Below, one piece after another: positions 11,101 through 18,200 of a stretch of DNA of 64,000 nucleotides. This DNA is from JANSWP01 sp041941305 (GTDB taxonomy: Bacteria; Bacteroidota; Bacteroidia; Chitinophagales; Saprospiraceae). Numbering within the stretch: the stretch's first letter is position 1; every line of letters begins with the position of its first letter. The notes under the pieces were generated by a model, which was not told the origin of the DNA, did no database searches, and saw only the letters and a program-made list of their open reading frames with translations. The DNA is taken from positions 247,059-311,058 of the forward strand of contig JBGTQJ010000003.1 in assembly GCA_041941305.1 (NCBI GenBank). Reading direction: 5' to 3'. The position numbers and the translations under genes are program-made.

Positions 11101-12896
11101 GCGGCAATGGTAATTTGAGTTATCAATGGTCGCCACCGGTTTCCACCACACACGAGGCTATTGGCTTGAATGCCAACACCTTGTACGATGTAACCATCAT
11201 AGACGCAACAGGTTGTGTATTTGAATTAAACGACCTGGCTATTGACAACAATTGTAATCCAACAATCACCATGGAAACCGTTAACCAAACTATTCTTTGC
11301 GGCTTCTCAACTTCCCAATTGTGCACTTCTTTATCAGAATTGCCGGGAAGTTTTGATGCCCTTTTGGTTTGTGGACAGCCTTCGAATGGTAGTCTATCAT
11401 TTGTCAGTGATACTTGTCTGATGTACGAGGCCAATCCTGATTTTGAGGGTTTGGAGCAAATCTGTTTGGTGTTGTGCGATGAATTTGGTTTTTGCGATAC
11501 TACTCGTTTTGAAATTTTTGTAGAGGCTTGTCCTGTTACCGCACCTTGTGAAGAAATGTTTGGAGAAGATTATCAAATTCTGGCAACAAATGATTGTGAT
11601 GTCCAAGGGCAGGTCTGCTTCCCGATTCCTTTTGATGATGTTTTAGGTTATTCTTTGATGGATAATGGCGATCTATTTGCTCATGGTGTCGATGGGTGCT
11701 TGCACGATACAACTTTGGCATATAGTTATATCAATATCCCCGGACTTGGTTTGAATGGACCCTACCAGGTCAATTCCTGGAACATAAATGGACAATTATT
11801 TAGTGGGACTTTTAATAGTATTGAAGAATTAATGGTCTTACTGAATCAATGGGACATAAATGGCAACTGGGTTTTGGATACTTTGAATCACAATATTTTT
11901 GGAGGTGCGATTCAGAATACTTACAGCAGTTTGCAAATAGCACAAAGCCTGACTGGAGCAATAGCAGAATTGAATTTAAATATGAATCTGATTCCAAAAG
12001 GGGCTGTTTTGTTTTTGCCAGTGGGGATGCATGAATTGACCCTTACGGTGCCTAATACAAACTGTGCCGATACAACTACAGTTGAAATGGTATGTATCGA
12101 AAAAGAAACCCTTTTGGATACTATCAGGGTAAATCAGAGCAAAAACACCTGCATTGATTTGTCTCAACTGCCAGGAGATTTGATGACCAGTGAAATTATT
12201 TGCCACGATTGTGATAATGCTACATTCAATATAGAAGATGATTGTATCAACTTTACGGGGCAAATTCCTGGCAAAGATTTGGTTTTTGCCGTGCTATGCG
12301 ATGACCTTGGGTTTTGTGATACAACTATCTTTAAGATAACTGTATATGATGATGGTAAACCGCCTGTTGTCAAATTTGATGCGGATACAACTCAAAGAAT
12401 GCAATCTACTTTGATTGATGTGTTGGCAAACGATGAACTTAATGGCGAATTCCGTAGCCTCAATTTAATAGAAAATTCCACGAATGCCGAAACCCATATT
12501 ACTCAAGACAATCTGATTGCTTATGCTCCCAAAGATGACTTTTGTGGATTGGATGCTTTTGCTTATTCACTTTGTAATGAAATAGATTGTGACACTGCCA
12601 CTGTTAGTATATATGTGAGATGTGATACTCCCGAACCCAAAACTGCCTTTTCTCCGAACAATGATGGCATCAACGATGGTTTTAGGATTATTGGAATTGA
12701 GCAATATCCTGATAATCAATTGTCTGTGTTCAATAGGTGGGGACAGATTGTTTATCGGAAAGAGCAATATGAGAATAATGTGGCTCCCTGGAAGGGCACC
12801 TATAATAGTTATGATTTACCAGATGGGACCTATTTCTATGTACTGGAGTATGGGAATGGTAACAGATTGACCGGCTATGTGGAGATAAGAAGATAA
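2115..12896 (+). CDS. Giant modular T9SS-exported adhesin (SdrD_B-like, HYR-like and SprB-like repeats, gliding-type C-terminus)
   Basis: About 3,593 residues. I chose the ATG at 2115 because it directly precedes a signal peptide (RFLASLMLGCFLFF, ending IIMA); the frame is open back to 1965. Order of parts: an SdrD_B-like domain near residues 83-150; a large unassigned region (about 220-660); another SdrD_B-like unit (670-810); seven tandem units of 121-124 residues, each starting like GFVWEDTNQDGIQD (about 816-1666); Cys-rich HYR-like modules with TWTATDDCGN (about 1666-2256); SprB-like repeats with GLxxGTYxVTI (about 2430-3050); a further Cys-rich part; and a gliding-associated CHU_C-type C-terminus (TAFSPNNDGINDGFRI...LPDGTYFYVLEY). 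That tail is the type B sorting signal for T9SS. The protein is probably a cell-surface or secreted adhesin linked to gliding or attachment; the ligand is unknown. Confidence 0.85.
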   Translation: MSILSETLYGKAGLRFLASLMLGCFLFFPKIIMANEYPVTIKIEASFAQEVLNKAKAMVFEMVAKDHFIVGTSEFLAPCPGGSGTIGGQVFGDFNYNGSDDQVGYLPDIIVNIFGCDGDGDNQLIGTTTSDTAGHYFFSGLDDGTQYRLEFIVPNHLPSYQEAFIGDNGGAIQFITAPSCDAHAAFTHPQDYCEADPPMVATCFVNGDPLANGAEAASEDVLVGFNWEDSGTSPLPDHIATAEELGSCYGLGYHRSTKIVYTSAFIKRHVGLGPLGIGGIYHIDMTDPGNPVVAQFVDVESIGVDVGSISSNSDRGLPTILDDPSNDAEAYAKIGRQGIGGLDVSEDGKIWFVNMHDKKLYSIVIDSDNNSGTAPTSGDVASFDIPDPNCTGGEFRPFAVKVFRDTVYVGGTCDAFTSQNKSDLSVVIYKKVGNSFTEIFNGSLDFDKGWPASADNCEDFSGWYPWKDEIPPNCSASGPFYVYPQPILGEMEFDIDGTIIAGFIDRAGHQLGYRNWPLVGNAPLHSNVSGGDLLRLDNNNGTYEMESNGTAGGITTAGAGNSQGPGGGEFYYEDIFAGPSDNILPPPHAETSQGGLAFYPGAGEVATTATDPYSTLFNSGGINWMNNTTGEVKNPGYVLYRSTNSSISNFGKANGLGGLVVLCADDPPLQIGDYVWQDLDSDGIQDACEPALIGVNVSLYDETGSVLQTVQTNTKGQFSFSNLNPNTTYYLVAGTNGQFDPNTAQLNGSLFVTINDVGDGNDPDKTDSDAQIAGSIAGGAFTGMPYIEIQTGSAGYVSNSDDFGFSGLNVNPVAGIGGFVWEDTNKDGIQDGSESGIEGVTVKLFNDSDVEVDATVSDASGNYFFSNVDAGNYYVSFDESTNTGGITTYENSPQDQGGDDTLDSDPNVLTGQTATFAFDPINGNTNDVDAGFFQNVGIISGFVWEDTNQDGIQDVGETGIEGVSVSLIDDSNGSTIATTTTDASGNYAFNDTPPGTYLLEFDESTNTLGVTSYEGSPQNQGGDDTLDSDPNPGNGQTITFAFDPINGDIDDFDAGFFQNVGTISGFVWDDINQDGIQNGGEPGIEGVTIDLIDDSDDSTIATTSSDASGNYNFIDVSPGTYIVVFDPSTNANGISNYNGSPQDQGGDDNLDSDPNPGNGQTDPIAFNPSSDNLSNLDAGFFVPLGTLSGFVWDDVDQDGVQDGGELGIEGVTVSLINNSNGSTVQSTTTNAGGNYAFSNVELGNYILNFDASTNTSGISNYNGSPLDQGGDDTIDSDADPDTGNTKLINYDPNNGNLSNIDAGYFAPTGTVSGFVWEDANEDGLQSGGEPGIEGVSVTLYDANTDVQIQNTTTSSDGSYDFTNVSLGDYYIVFDESTNTGGVTDYVGTIQNAGDDSIDSDADPNTGQTDDFSFDPEDGISNISAGYFIPTETIGGFVWNDIDMDGIQDNGEPGIGDVTISLFDDNDDLVATTISSSDGSYGFPDVPVGDYYLVFDPSTTGNDDYEITLQDQGNDDAKDSDANPNNGATIIFSFDPNDGSDHSWSAGFVLPFGSIGDFVFKDCNGNGIQDGGEDGLANVPVSLLSGATTLETTTTNASGFYQFTNIQSGTYTVKFEFPDAPDGLDFSPQNQGGDDDLDSDAAPNTGETQAFTLAGGEVKSDIDAGMVDNQAPSFVNPPNDVVLPCDDPQITDPPTLTAIDNCDDDVSISFNETTNGGSGGGGCDGGLEIIRTWTATDDCGNTFVHTQTISTGDEVAPVIIGIPDVTVECDDLPDNEDVKAVDDCDLDVELTYTDSIIMDGACMQMILRKWTATDDCGNMTMNFQKIYTEDNTAPEITLIHPLLENLTDGSSLTIECDQAEAFDEDDASVMDNCDPDVMMEFMKSEEDGDCTEDGYLQKITLKWSAEDNCGNSSILTITIFITDSTPPGVANVPLDITVGCDEIPTPANPSFTDDCDSDIAIEFEEIIIGDTCTNYKILRTWTGTDDCGNFIIAGQTIDVEIIPLELMGVPDDITVDCTDIPDPANVTANETCFDVTIDFNEIFLDGGCIDKIIRTWTATNNCGDEVIATQTITTEDNAAPEIILIHPDLQGVMEGETLIFECDNILNFNENDAEAIDECDNNLTISFMEMPIIGDCDVDGYLARLECCWKAEDDCGNLTQFCIFVEIIDNTNPVLSGVPADLTIDLFNGETVPPVANVTALDNCDLDVDLEFIETTLSNSDNCGFTTTRTWIATDDCGQLVSESQIITATDICDCPNILINDFSINNTGCGLSEGAISIDFALDPSNYDLDLSPNLGTLEANGFSNLPFGNYELTITVPSIQDCEEKIFFDILQIGCKDTMEVLINEIIEVCVDSTLFDFTGSITAANIIDEGNILTVMASDIDENCVTLHPGTGYLGTSPDLICLELCFNNSMAQCDTTYLKVTVEEKPILCQLEFAGIEISQPDCNDKGGSIKAEVIGNEGLLAYQWTPNISNTFNATDLSSGTYELLVMDVLTECSLETSITLTAPTPVRLDISDVQIIKPICPESDGSIISQTNIQYQIYNDQNEDIGFTPMTHLTPGIYTLVHSNGDCEASIEIEIEALDDWDVELIIMPETCTENDGSLTLNVSGANGGYLYHWDGFISTTNQATGLTEGTYSVTIQDAVGCLYTMENMMVDKDCDVIPCTLDISIDNKENDQCDQSIGSVQLLTNGAQGNVSYSWDPVVSMTDAAFGLPAGNYQIIALDDLGCSDILNIEIENVQKDWTLDYAAQNESCLEKDGHIVLQIDGLGFNYTFDWAGAISNSSIADNLSAGIYEVTVADDMGCSETLQIEIEKDLKNWSVNPQIIDASCDQSDGSIYLEITGSTNLTYYWSSGVSNTNEASGLTPGTYSITIEDNLDCSEILDIEIDGSQKTWSASEIHSNVSCIGNDGSIELQIANDPGNLVFQWTPDISTSNIVNGLSQGIYEVFISDHNDCSEIITIEIETEPTPNWDSQITSTGESCHGNDGSILLQISGGNGNLSYQWSPPVSTTHEAIGLNANTLYDVTIIDATGCVFELNDLAIDNNCNPTITMETVNQTILCGFSTSQLCTSLSELPGSFDALLVCGQPSNGSLSFVSDTCLMYEANPDFEGLEQICLVLCDEFGFCDTTRFEIFVEACPVTAPCEEMFGEDYQILATNDCDVQGQVCFPIPFDDVLGYSLMDNGDLFAHGVDGCLHDTTLAYSYINIPGLGLNGPYQVNSWNINGQLFSGTFNSIEELMVLLNQWDINGNWVLDTLNHNIFGGAIQNTYSSLQIAQSLTGAIAELNLNMNLIPKGAVLFLPVGMHELTLTVPNTNCADTTTVEMVCIEKETLLDTIRVNQSKNTCIDLSQLPGDLMTSEIICHDCDNATFNIEDDCINFTGQIPGKDLVFAVLCDDLGFCDTTIFKITVYDDGKPPVVKFDADTTQRMQSTLIDVLANDELNGEFRSLNLIENSTNAETHITQDNLIAYAPKDDFCGLDAFAYSLCNEIDCDTATVSIYVRCDTPEPKTAFSPNNDGINDGFRIIGIEQYPDNQLSVFNRWGQIVYRKEQYENNVAPWKGTYNSYDLPDGTYFYVLEYGNGNRLTGYVEIRR
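4560..7110 (+). repeat. Seven tandem ~370-bp coding repeats (SdrD_B-like units)
   Basis: Unit starts, taken at the Gly codon before FVW or at the equivalent position, lie at 4566, 4935, 5307, 5679, 6051, 6417 and 6780. Spacings are therefore 369, 372, 372, 372, 366 and 363 bp. Each unit carries a DxDxDGIQD-like calcium-binding motif and a SDGSYxFxNVxxGxY strand, and most end in a DSDxxPNTGxT stretch. Neighbouring units are similar enough at DNA level to allow slippage or recombination. Confidence 0.85.
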
Positions 12897-12899
12897 AGG

Positions 12900-12934
12900 T
12901 GTAACTCATCTGTAACTCCCCACATTTACCTTTG
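12900..12934 (+). promoter_or_regulatory. Promoter/operator-like module with paired TGTAACT boxes
   Basis: TGTAACTCATCTGTAACT (12900-12917) holds two TGTAACT boxes with an 11-bp period. Nine bases later comes TACCTTTG (12927-12934), a match to the Bacteroidetes -7 consensus TAnnTTTG. The same arrangement with the same spacing lies upstream of the paralogous gene at 13846. TGTAACT also resembles ECF sigma -35 boxes, so either a primary-sigma promoter with an operator or an ECF promoter is possible. Confidence 0.55.
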
Positions 12935-12972
12935 TGTCATTATTTAAAACTTGAAATAAAATTCAAAAAATA

Positions 12973-13623
12973 ATGGCAACAAAAACAGCAAAGAAGAATA
13001 ATAAAACTGGCTTGGATAAATTCAAAGCCATGTCTGAGAAATGGAATAACCAGGCACTGCAATTTTCTGAAAACCTGGTGGAAGAAACTTTGGCTACAGG
13101 AGCAGATTGGCAAAAGGTTTTTGCAAAAGCATTGAAAAATGGAATAGTGCTCTTGGAAAAGCAACAAGATTTGACATTCGATACGCTCGAATCAGTTAAA
13201 GAACAAATCTTTAGAAGTAATGACCGATTCAGAAAACTAATCTCTTTTCAGAAAGAGGCTAAAAAAGCCGAAGAAAAAGCAACTTCAAAAAAGGCAGTAA
13301 AACCAAGCAAATCTGTAAAAGCTAAAAATGCAACACAAAAATCCACTCCAAAAGCTGCTACTGAAAAATCTGATTTAAAAGTTATAGAAGGTATTGGTCC
13401 TAAATTAGAAAGCATTCTAAATGAAGCTGGCATCTTCACTTTTGACCAAATGGCAAAAGCCAAACCTGCTCAGCTTAAAGCAATATTAGAAGCTGCCGGA
13501 CCTCGCTATAAAATGCATAATCCAACAACCTGGGGCAAACAAGCCAAATTGGCAGCAGCAGGCAAAATGGAGGAGTTGAAAACCCTTCAGGCAGAATTGA
13601 AAGGAGGCAGACCGACTAAATAA
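12973..13623 (+). CDS. Lys-rich phasin-like protein with C-terminal helix-hairpin-helix domain
   Basis: 216 residues with no signal peptide, so cytoplasmic. The N-terminal half (about 1-95) is amphipathic helix. It contains TGADWQKVFAKALKNG followed by KQQDLTFDTLESVKEQI, and is closely related to the protein encoded at 13846. A Lys/Ala-rich linker follows (about 95-135). The C-terminal domain, starting LKVIEGIGPKLESILNEAGI, has the helix-hairpin-helix GIGPKLE signature of the family often seen in Bacteroidota DNA- or nucleoid-associated proteins. Phasin-like folding of the N-terminus is inference. A role in nucleoid binding or stress is plausible but unproven. The upstream module at 12900 suggests co-regulation with 13846. 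Confidence 0.75.
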   Translation: MATKTAKKNNKTGLDKFKAMSEKWNNQALQFSENLVEETLATGADWQKVFAKALKNGIVLLEKQQDLTFDTLESVKEQIFRSNDRFRKLISFQKEAKKAEEKATSKKAVKPSKSVKAKNATQKSTPKAATEKSDLKVIEGIGPKLESILNEAGIFTFDQMAKAKPAQLKAILEAAGPRYKMHNPTTWGKQAKLAAAGKMEELKTLQAELKGGRPTK

Positions 13624-13698
13624 GTGTTAAACATTTGGCATTCGGCTACAAGTAATAAAAACTGCCCACTGCCGACTGAAAACTACCTACTAAACATT

Positions 13699-13732
13699 GT
13701 AACTCATTTGTAACTAAGCATAATTAGTTTTG
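13699..13732 (+). promoter_or_regulatory. Second copy of the paired TGTAACT promoter/operator-like module
   Basis: GTAACTCATTTGTAACT begins at 13699 and is preceded by T, giving two TGTAACT boxes with an 11-bp period. TAGTTTTG (13725-13732) fits TAnnTTTG. The distance from the first box to the end of the -7 box is 34 bases, identical to the copy at 12901-12934. The rest of the intergenic sequence is not obviously conserved, which argues for selection on this module. A 5' leader of about 110 bases to the ATG at 13846 follows. Confidence 0.55.
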
Positions 13733-13845
13733 CAGCGAAATAAAAAACAAGAATACAGAAGCAGGAATGAGATTTAGAAAAGTAATCTAAAATGCTTGTT
13801 TCAAATTTCTTGTTCAATAATTAAAAAACATTAAATACTAAGATA

Positions 13846-14301
13846 ATGGCAACTAAAAAAGCAAAAGCAACAACTAAGAAAGTAGAATTGAAAGACTCTT
13901 TTACAAAAATTAGAGAAACAGCTAAACTGGTAAATGCACAAATTCAAGGTACAGCTACTGACGTGATTGAAGATGTATATACTACTGGTAAAGAGTGGAC
14001 TACCGAAGCAACCAAAACTGCTAAAAAAGCTATCGAGGATTTTGATGTAAACAAAGGAATTGAGCAAATCAAATCAACTGCTCAAAACATCAATACCAAA
14101 TCTTTGGAAGCAGCTGAGGTCGTTTTGGATGGTGCTTTGAAAAATGGAAAGGAGTGGCAAGGTGTTGCAGAAAAAGCCATCAAAGGTGGATTGCAACTGG
14201 CTGACAAGCAACAAGACATTATTTTTGATACGCTTGATGCTGTTAAAGGTCAAGTGTTGAAAGGTGCTAAAAGATTTAGAGTTTTATTTTCTAAAAATTG
14301 A
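13846..14301 (+). CDS. Small Lys/Ala-rich phasin-like helical protein
   Basis: 151 residues, cytoplasmic, almost entirely predicted helix. Its C-terminal half (NGKEWQGVAEKAIKGGLQL, then KQQDIIFDTLDAVKGQVLKG) matches the N-terminal half of the neighbour at 12973. The same motif is degenerately present once more near residues 40-65 (TTGKEWTTEATKTAKKA), so the protein looks internally duplicated. The Lys-rich N-terminus (MATKKAKATTKK) resembles histone-H1-like tails. The helix-hairpin-helix domain of the neighbour is missing. The function is unknown; phasin-like or nucleoid-associated roles are both inference. An intrinsic terminator follows directly. Confidence 0.7.
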   Translation: MATKKAKATTKKVELKDSFTKIRETAKLVNAQIQGTATDVIEDVYTTGKEWTTEATKTAKKAIEDFDVNKGIEQIKSTAQNINTKSLEAAEVVLDGALKNGKEWQGVAEKAIKGGLQLADKQQDIIFDTLDAVKGQVLKGAKRFRVLFSKN

Positions 14302-14327
14302 GCGAAGTGATATAAAGTGAACGTGTC

Positions 14328-14368
14328 AAAAAGCTGAGCAACTTCTTGTGTTGACTCAGCTTTTTTTT
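14328..14368 (+). terminator. Intrinsic terminator after the phasin-like gene
   Basis: AAAGCTGAG pairs with CTCAGCTTT. The stem continues through CAAC/GTTG with one bulged A around the loop TTCTTGT, and a run of eight T follows. This is a canonical rightward rho-independent terminator 27 bases after the stop codon. Confidence 0.85.
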
Positions 14369-14380
14369 ACTATTGATTTA

Positions 14381-14482
14381 GGGTATACGGGTTTTCGGGT
14401 AGGCGAGGAGGCGGGGTGATGAGTTGTAGAGACACCCCGCCTCCCCGACAACCCGTATACCCGGCACCCCGCAAACCCGCAC
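14381..14482. repeat. GC-rich palindromic element with G-quadruplex pattern
   Basis: The outer arms GGGTATACGGGTT (14381-14393) and AACCCGTATACCC (14450-14462) are perfect complements. Inner arms GGAGGCGGGGTG (14407-14418) and CACCCCGCCTCC (14433-14444) are also perfect. The C-rich part continues with CACCCCGC to about 14482, next to the start of the hydrolase gene. Read on the minus strand it has at least six runs of three or four G with loops of 4-5 bases. The block is strikingly GC-rich in an AT-rich region, and a related block lies at 29376. Confidence 0.7.
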
Positions 14483-14492
14483 AATCCAAAAC

Positions 14493-15173
14493 ATGAAACG
14501 ACCATCCTTATTCTGGTACTTTTTGGAAATCCCACGAGCCATATTGGAAAGAATCAGCGCCATTCGCTTTTTTAAAAATTACCATCAATTAAAAAAAGGA
14601 GACGGACATCCTATCTACCTGATTCCAGGTTTTTTGGCAAGTGAAACTTCTTTCAATCCATTGAAAGTATTGTTGAATCGCCTTGGATACATTGCTTTGC
14701 ATTGGGGCTTTGGTAGAAATATGGGGAAATTGGATACTTTGGATTTGCTTTCTGAAAAAATTGAAACCCTTTATGCAGAGACGAATCAAAAAATAACCAT
14801 AATCGGTTGGAGCCTGGGAGGAGTCTACGCTCGTGAATTGGCAAAACTGCATCCTGAAAAAATTCGACAGGTCATTACACTTGGTTCTCCATTTAGTCAC
14901 ATCACTTTTCCAAATAATGCGTCTTGGCTATTTCGCTTGATCAATCCAAACCAAACAGAAGAAATTTTAGGAAAAGAATGGTTCGAGGCCTTGGCACAGC
15001 CTGCTCCTGTAAGAACAGTTGCCTTCTACTCCAAAACAGATGGAATCGTACCCTGGAAAGCTTGTATGGAAAAAACAGAGGACGATTTACACGAAAACAT
15101 TGAAGTAAGCGGAAGCCATTTTGGTTTGGGAGTAAATAAGGAGGTGTTGAAGATAATGCTGGAGAGATTATGA
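14493..15173 (+). CDS. Alpha/beta hydrolase (lipase/PGAP1-like)
   Basis: 226 residues with no signal peptide. The nucleophile elbow is GWSLGG with Ser107. The likely rest of the triad is Asp183 (SKTDGIVPW) and His209 (SGSHFGLG). The oxyanion region is probably LIPGFLAS (residues 43-50). The sequence LGSPFSH after the nucleophile is typical of lipase- and PGAP1-type esterases. It probably hydrolyses an ester or acyl substrate at the membrane or in the cytoplasm; the substrate is unknown. The GC-rich palindrome ends about 10 bases before the start codon, so translation initiation may be influenced by it. The gene ends inside a convergent hairpin. Confidence 0.8.
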   Translation: MKRPSLFWYFLEIPRAILERISAIRFFKNYHQLKKGDGHPIYLIPGFLASETSFNPLKVLLNRLGYIALHWGFGRNMGKLDTLDLLSEKIETLYAETNQKITIIGWSLGGVYARELAKLHPEKIRQVITLGSPFSHITFPNNASWLFRLINPNQTEEILGKEWFEALAQPAPVRTVAFYSKTDGIVPWKACMEKTEDDLHENIEVSGSHFGLGVNKEVLKIMLERL

Positions 15174-15212
15174 GACTATCTGATTGCATCTTGTATGCAA
15201 TCAGATAGTCTC
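15172..15212. terminator. Bidirectional terminator hairpin (perfect 18-bp stem)
   Basis: GAGACTATCTGATTGCAT pairs perfectly with ATGCAATCAGATAGTCTC around a 5-base loop. It lies between the convergent ends of the hydrolase (stop at 15171-15173, overlapping the stem) and the subtilase (stop at 15222). Confidence 0.75.
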
Positions 15213-15221
15213 TATTAGACT

Positions 15222-18200
15222 TTATTCAATAATAATCTTCTTCGTCAAAACTCCTTCTTCACCCTGAATTTTTAAGAAATAAATCCCAGAAGCGAATTCA
15301 GATACATCAAACTTCCGAGTCATACCATTTTGATTCAATCGCAAATTTTCCCTTTCTAAAATCACACCTCGTAAATCTAAAAGTTCAATTTCCAGATTTT
15401 CGCTGGTTGAACTGACCATCAATAAGTCAAAATAATCATCAGCTGGATTGGGTAAAATTTGGACCTGTACATTTTCATTCAATTCATCCAAACCAACGGT
15501 GATATCTACAGTTTGGGTGGTACTTGTACTTCCACAGTCGTTAATTGCGATTAGGGTTACCGTATAAGTATTAATCGCTGAATAGATATGAGTAGGAGAT
15601 GGCTCATTACTCACATTATTGTCTCCAAAATTCCAGGTGTAATTATTAGCATCTGATGAAGTATTGGTAAAAGTGACGGTACCTCCTGAAATATCGTAAT
15701 CAAACGAGGGGGTTGGTAGCGGTAAAATATTTATATCCAGGCTGTGATCTTCAGAACCTGCGCCATTGCTGGTTGTCAATGTAATGGTATGCATGCCTGG
15801 TTCATTGAAAGTCACCAATGGGTCTTTTTCGTTTGAGACCGTAGGAACGGCAGAGGGACCAAATTTCCAATCAAAAGTCATCACATCTCCTGTTGAAAGA
15901 TTATTCATAATGATTTCTTCTCCCTGGCAAAATTCTGTACCATCAGTTGTGAAATTAGCTGTTGGTGGAGATAGGAAATCAACATTGATGTTATCCAGAT
16001 AAATATTATTGCCGTAGTTGCTGTGGTTGACGAATCTCACAATCACGGTGTTTCCAATAAACGGAGATAAATCTGCTTTTTCAGTGCGCCATTGGTCTCC
16101 CGTTTCTGGGTTAAATGCAGAAGTTTGGGAAGGGACTGTAGCCAGTTCGTAACCTGTTTTATCAAAAATAGTGGTATAGGATTCGCCACAATTGGTGGAA
16201 ACCTCCACTGAAAATTCATCGACAAAACCATCCGAATAATAAGTATAAGCGATGTCAAAGGATAAAATCGCATGAGGAGCCTGAGTTAGATCAATAGGGG
16301 TAGTCCCCAAATAATCCAATTCATTTTGTGTGCCAGCATATTGAAAATTATTCAGCCAGTAACAATTGGTCGTTGCTCCTGTGATACCTACAGTTTGTAT
16401 TGGGTTCCAGGTTTGGCTATTGTCTGGATTCACAATGGAATAAAATGGAGGAAGATCAGTGCTTGCCTCAAAATCTTCCTGGTAAACTATGGGCTCGCCG
16501 TCACCAGAAAACACCTGAATATTTAAATCAGTAATGATGGTGTCATTAATAGGAGCAGGATCATTTGCTACATTGATCCATGTCTTAAGCGTTTGAACCC
16601 CATTTACCGATGATTTCATGTTCTCAGAAAAAGTATGCTGAACAGTTTGACCAGAGAGCAATGGCTGGGATAGCATTTCTACGACCGGTGTTTGATTGTT
16701 TAATTGGAATCCAACATGAACAGTATCCTGATCCAACAGGCCTGTATTTGTAACTGAAATCGTCAGGCTTTCATCAAATTCAGAACAGTAAATGCCTCTC
16801 AACACACTTGGTTCATTGATTTCAACGACACCTACTTCGTTATCAATGGGACAATTCATAAGCCAGCCAGAGTAGAGTAGGGCAATGGTTCTTTGCCCCT
16901 CTATTCCCAGTAAATCTTCTCTCATGGAGACAGCAAATGCATTGACATCTTGAGGATTGTCTATTGGTAAATCAAAAATCGTCGATGTTGTATTGGCAGC
17001 AACCTCCATATACTTTTGACCCAATTTATAGACGTCATATGATGTAGCTTCAGCTAATGGATCCCATGCTAAAGTCACATAATCAGGGCAGACTTTGACA
17101 ATCGTTAAATTATTTGGAACAGGAGCAATGTTGAAAGGCGCATCACTTACATCAAAGAGGGTATCTCTCTGAATTCTGAATAGCCCATTACCAGTTAGTG
17201 ATTGAGGTACTGTCCAATTATATTGCCTTTGTGTACCAATGATCTCCTCAATGAAAAGCCAATTGTCTCCACCATCTATGGAATAATACAACTGGAAAGG
17301 ATCATTTACGCCTTCGGCGTCCCAATTGATTCTTTCAACTTCGCCTGGAACCAAATGTTCTCCCCCAAATGGATATACGAGTGTGAGGTCTGCTGTACGA
17401 AATTCCCAGATTACATAATACTCATGTTCTCCAAATGGCAATTCAAAGCCAGCTACTTCCAAAGTGTATTCTCCTGCAGTTGGATTCTCAAGTGAGATTT
17501 GTTCCATATTGTTGAGGTGGTCTTCGCCTTTGATAGCAGGAGTGCTTAGATTGACCGGATCTGGAGTGGGATCGAGTACCCATGGACGGTATTCGTTTCC
17601 GCTGGTATCGATCATTCGCGTATCCAAATCATTGATTAGGGCTTTAGTTGTCATAACGGTTGCAGGAGGCTCCATCCAATAAGTCATAATTCTGGCCTGA
17701 ACAACCCCCTCAGGAATGGTGATGGTATGTACATTGGTATCTCCTGGCATCACAGTGGCTTTGAAGAATCGATTCTCTTCAATGGTCAAAGCCGCGCGGT
17801 AGGCATTGATGTGTCCCCATCCAAATTGAAAATCCGGACCAGGATTGCCCAAATCATTGGCAGTATTCAAAATGGTTCCTTTGATTAAGCCGGATTCAGC
17901 AGTTTCTCCATTATTCAATTCACGATGAGCCTGGTGCAGCATGGCGCTGATACCTACAATATTTGGAGAAGCCCCGGAAGTGCCTCCAAAACCCTCATAC
18001 TCATTATCTGGCTCTGTAGAAATATGGTCTTGACCATTTGCTGCAATATCCGGTTTGATTCTACCGTCAAATGCTGGTCCACGACTGGAACTGTTTACCA
18101 GAACACCCGTATTGTACAGATTGGCTGTTGCGATAACATTTTTTCCTTGTTTGTGACCACCTGTAATGTTCCCCCAGCCACTTCCGGCTCCATATCCACA

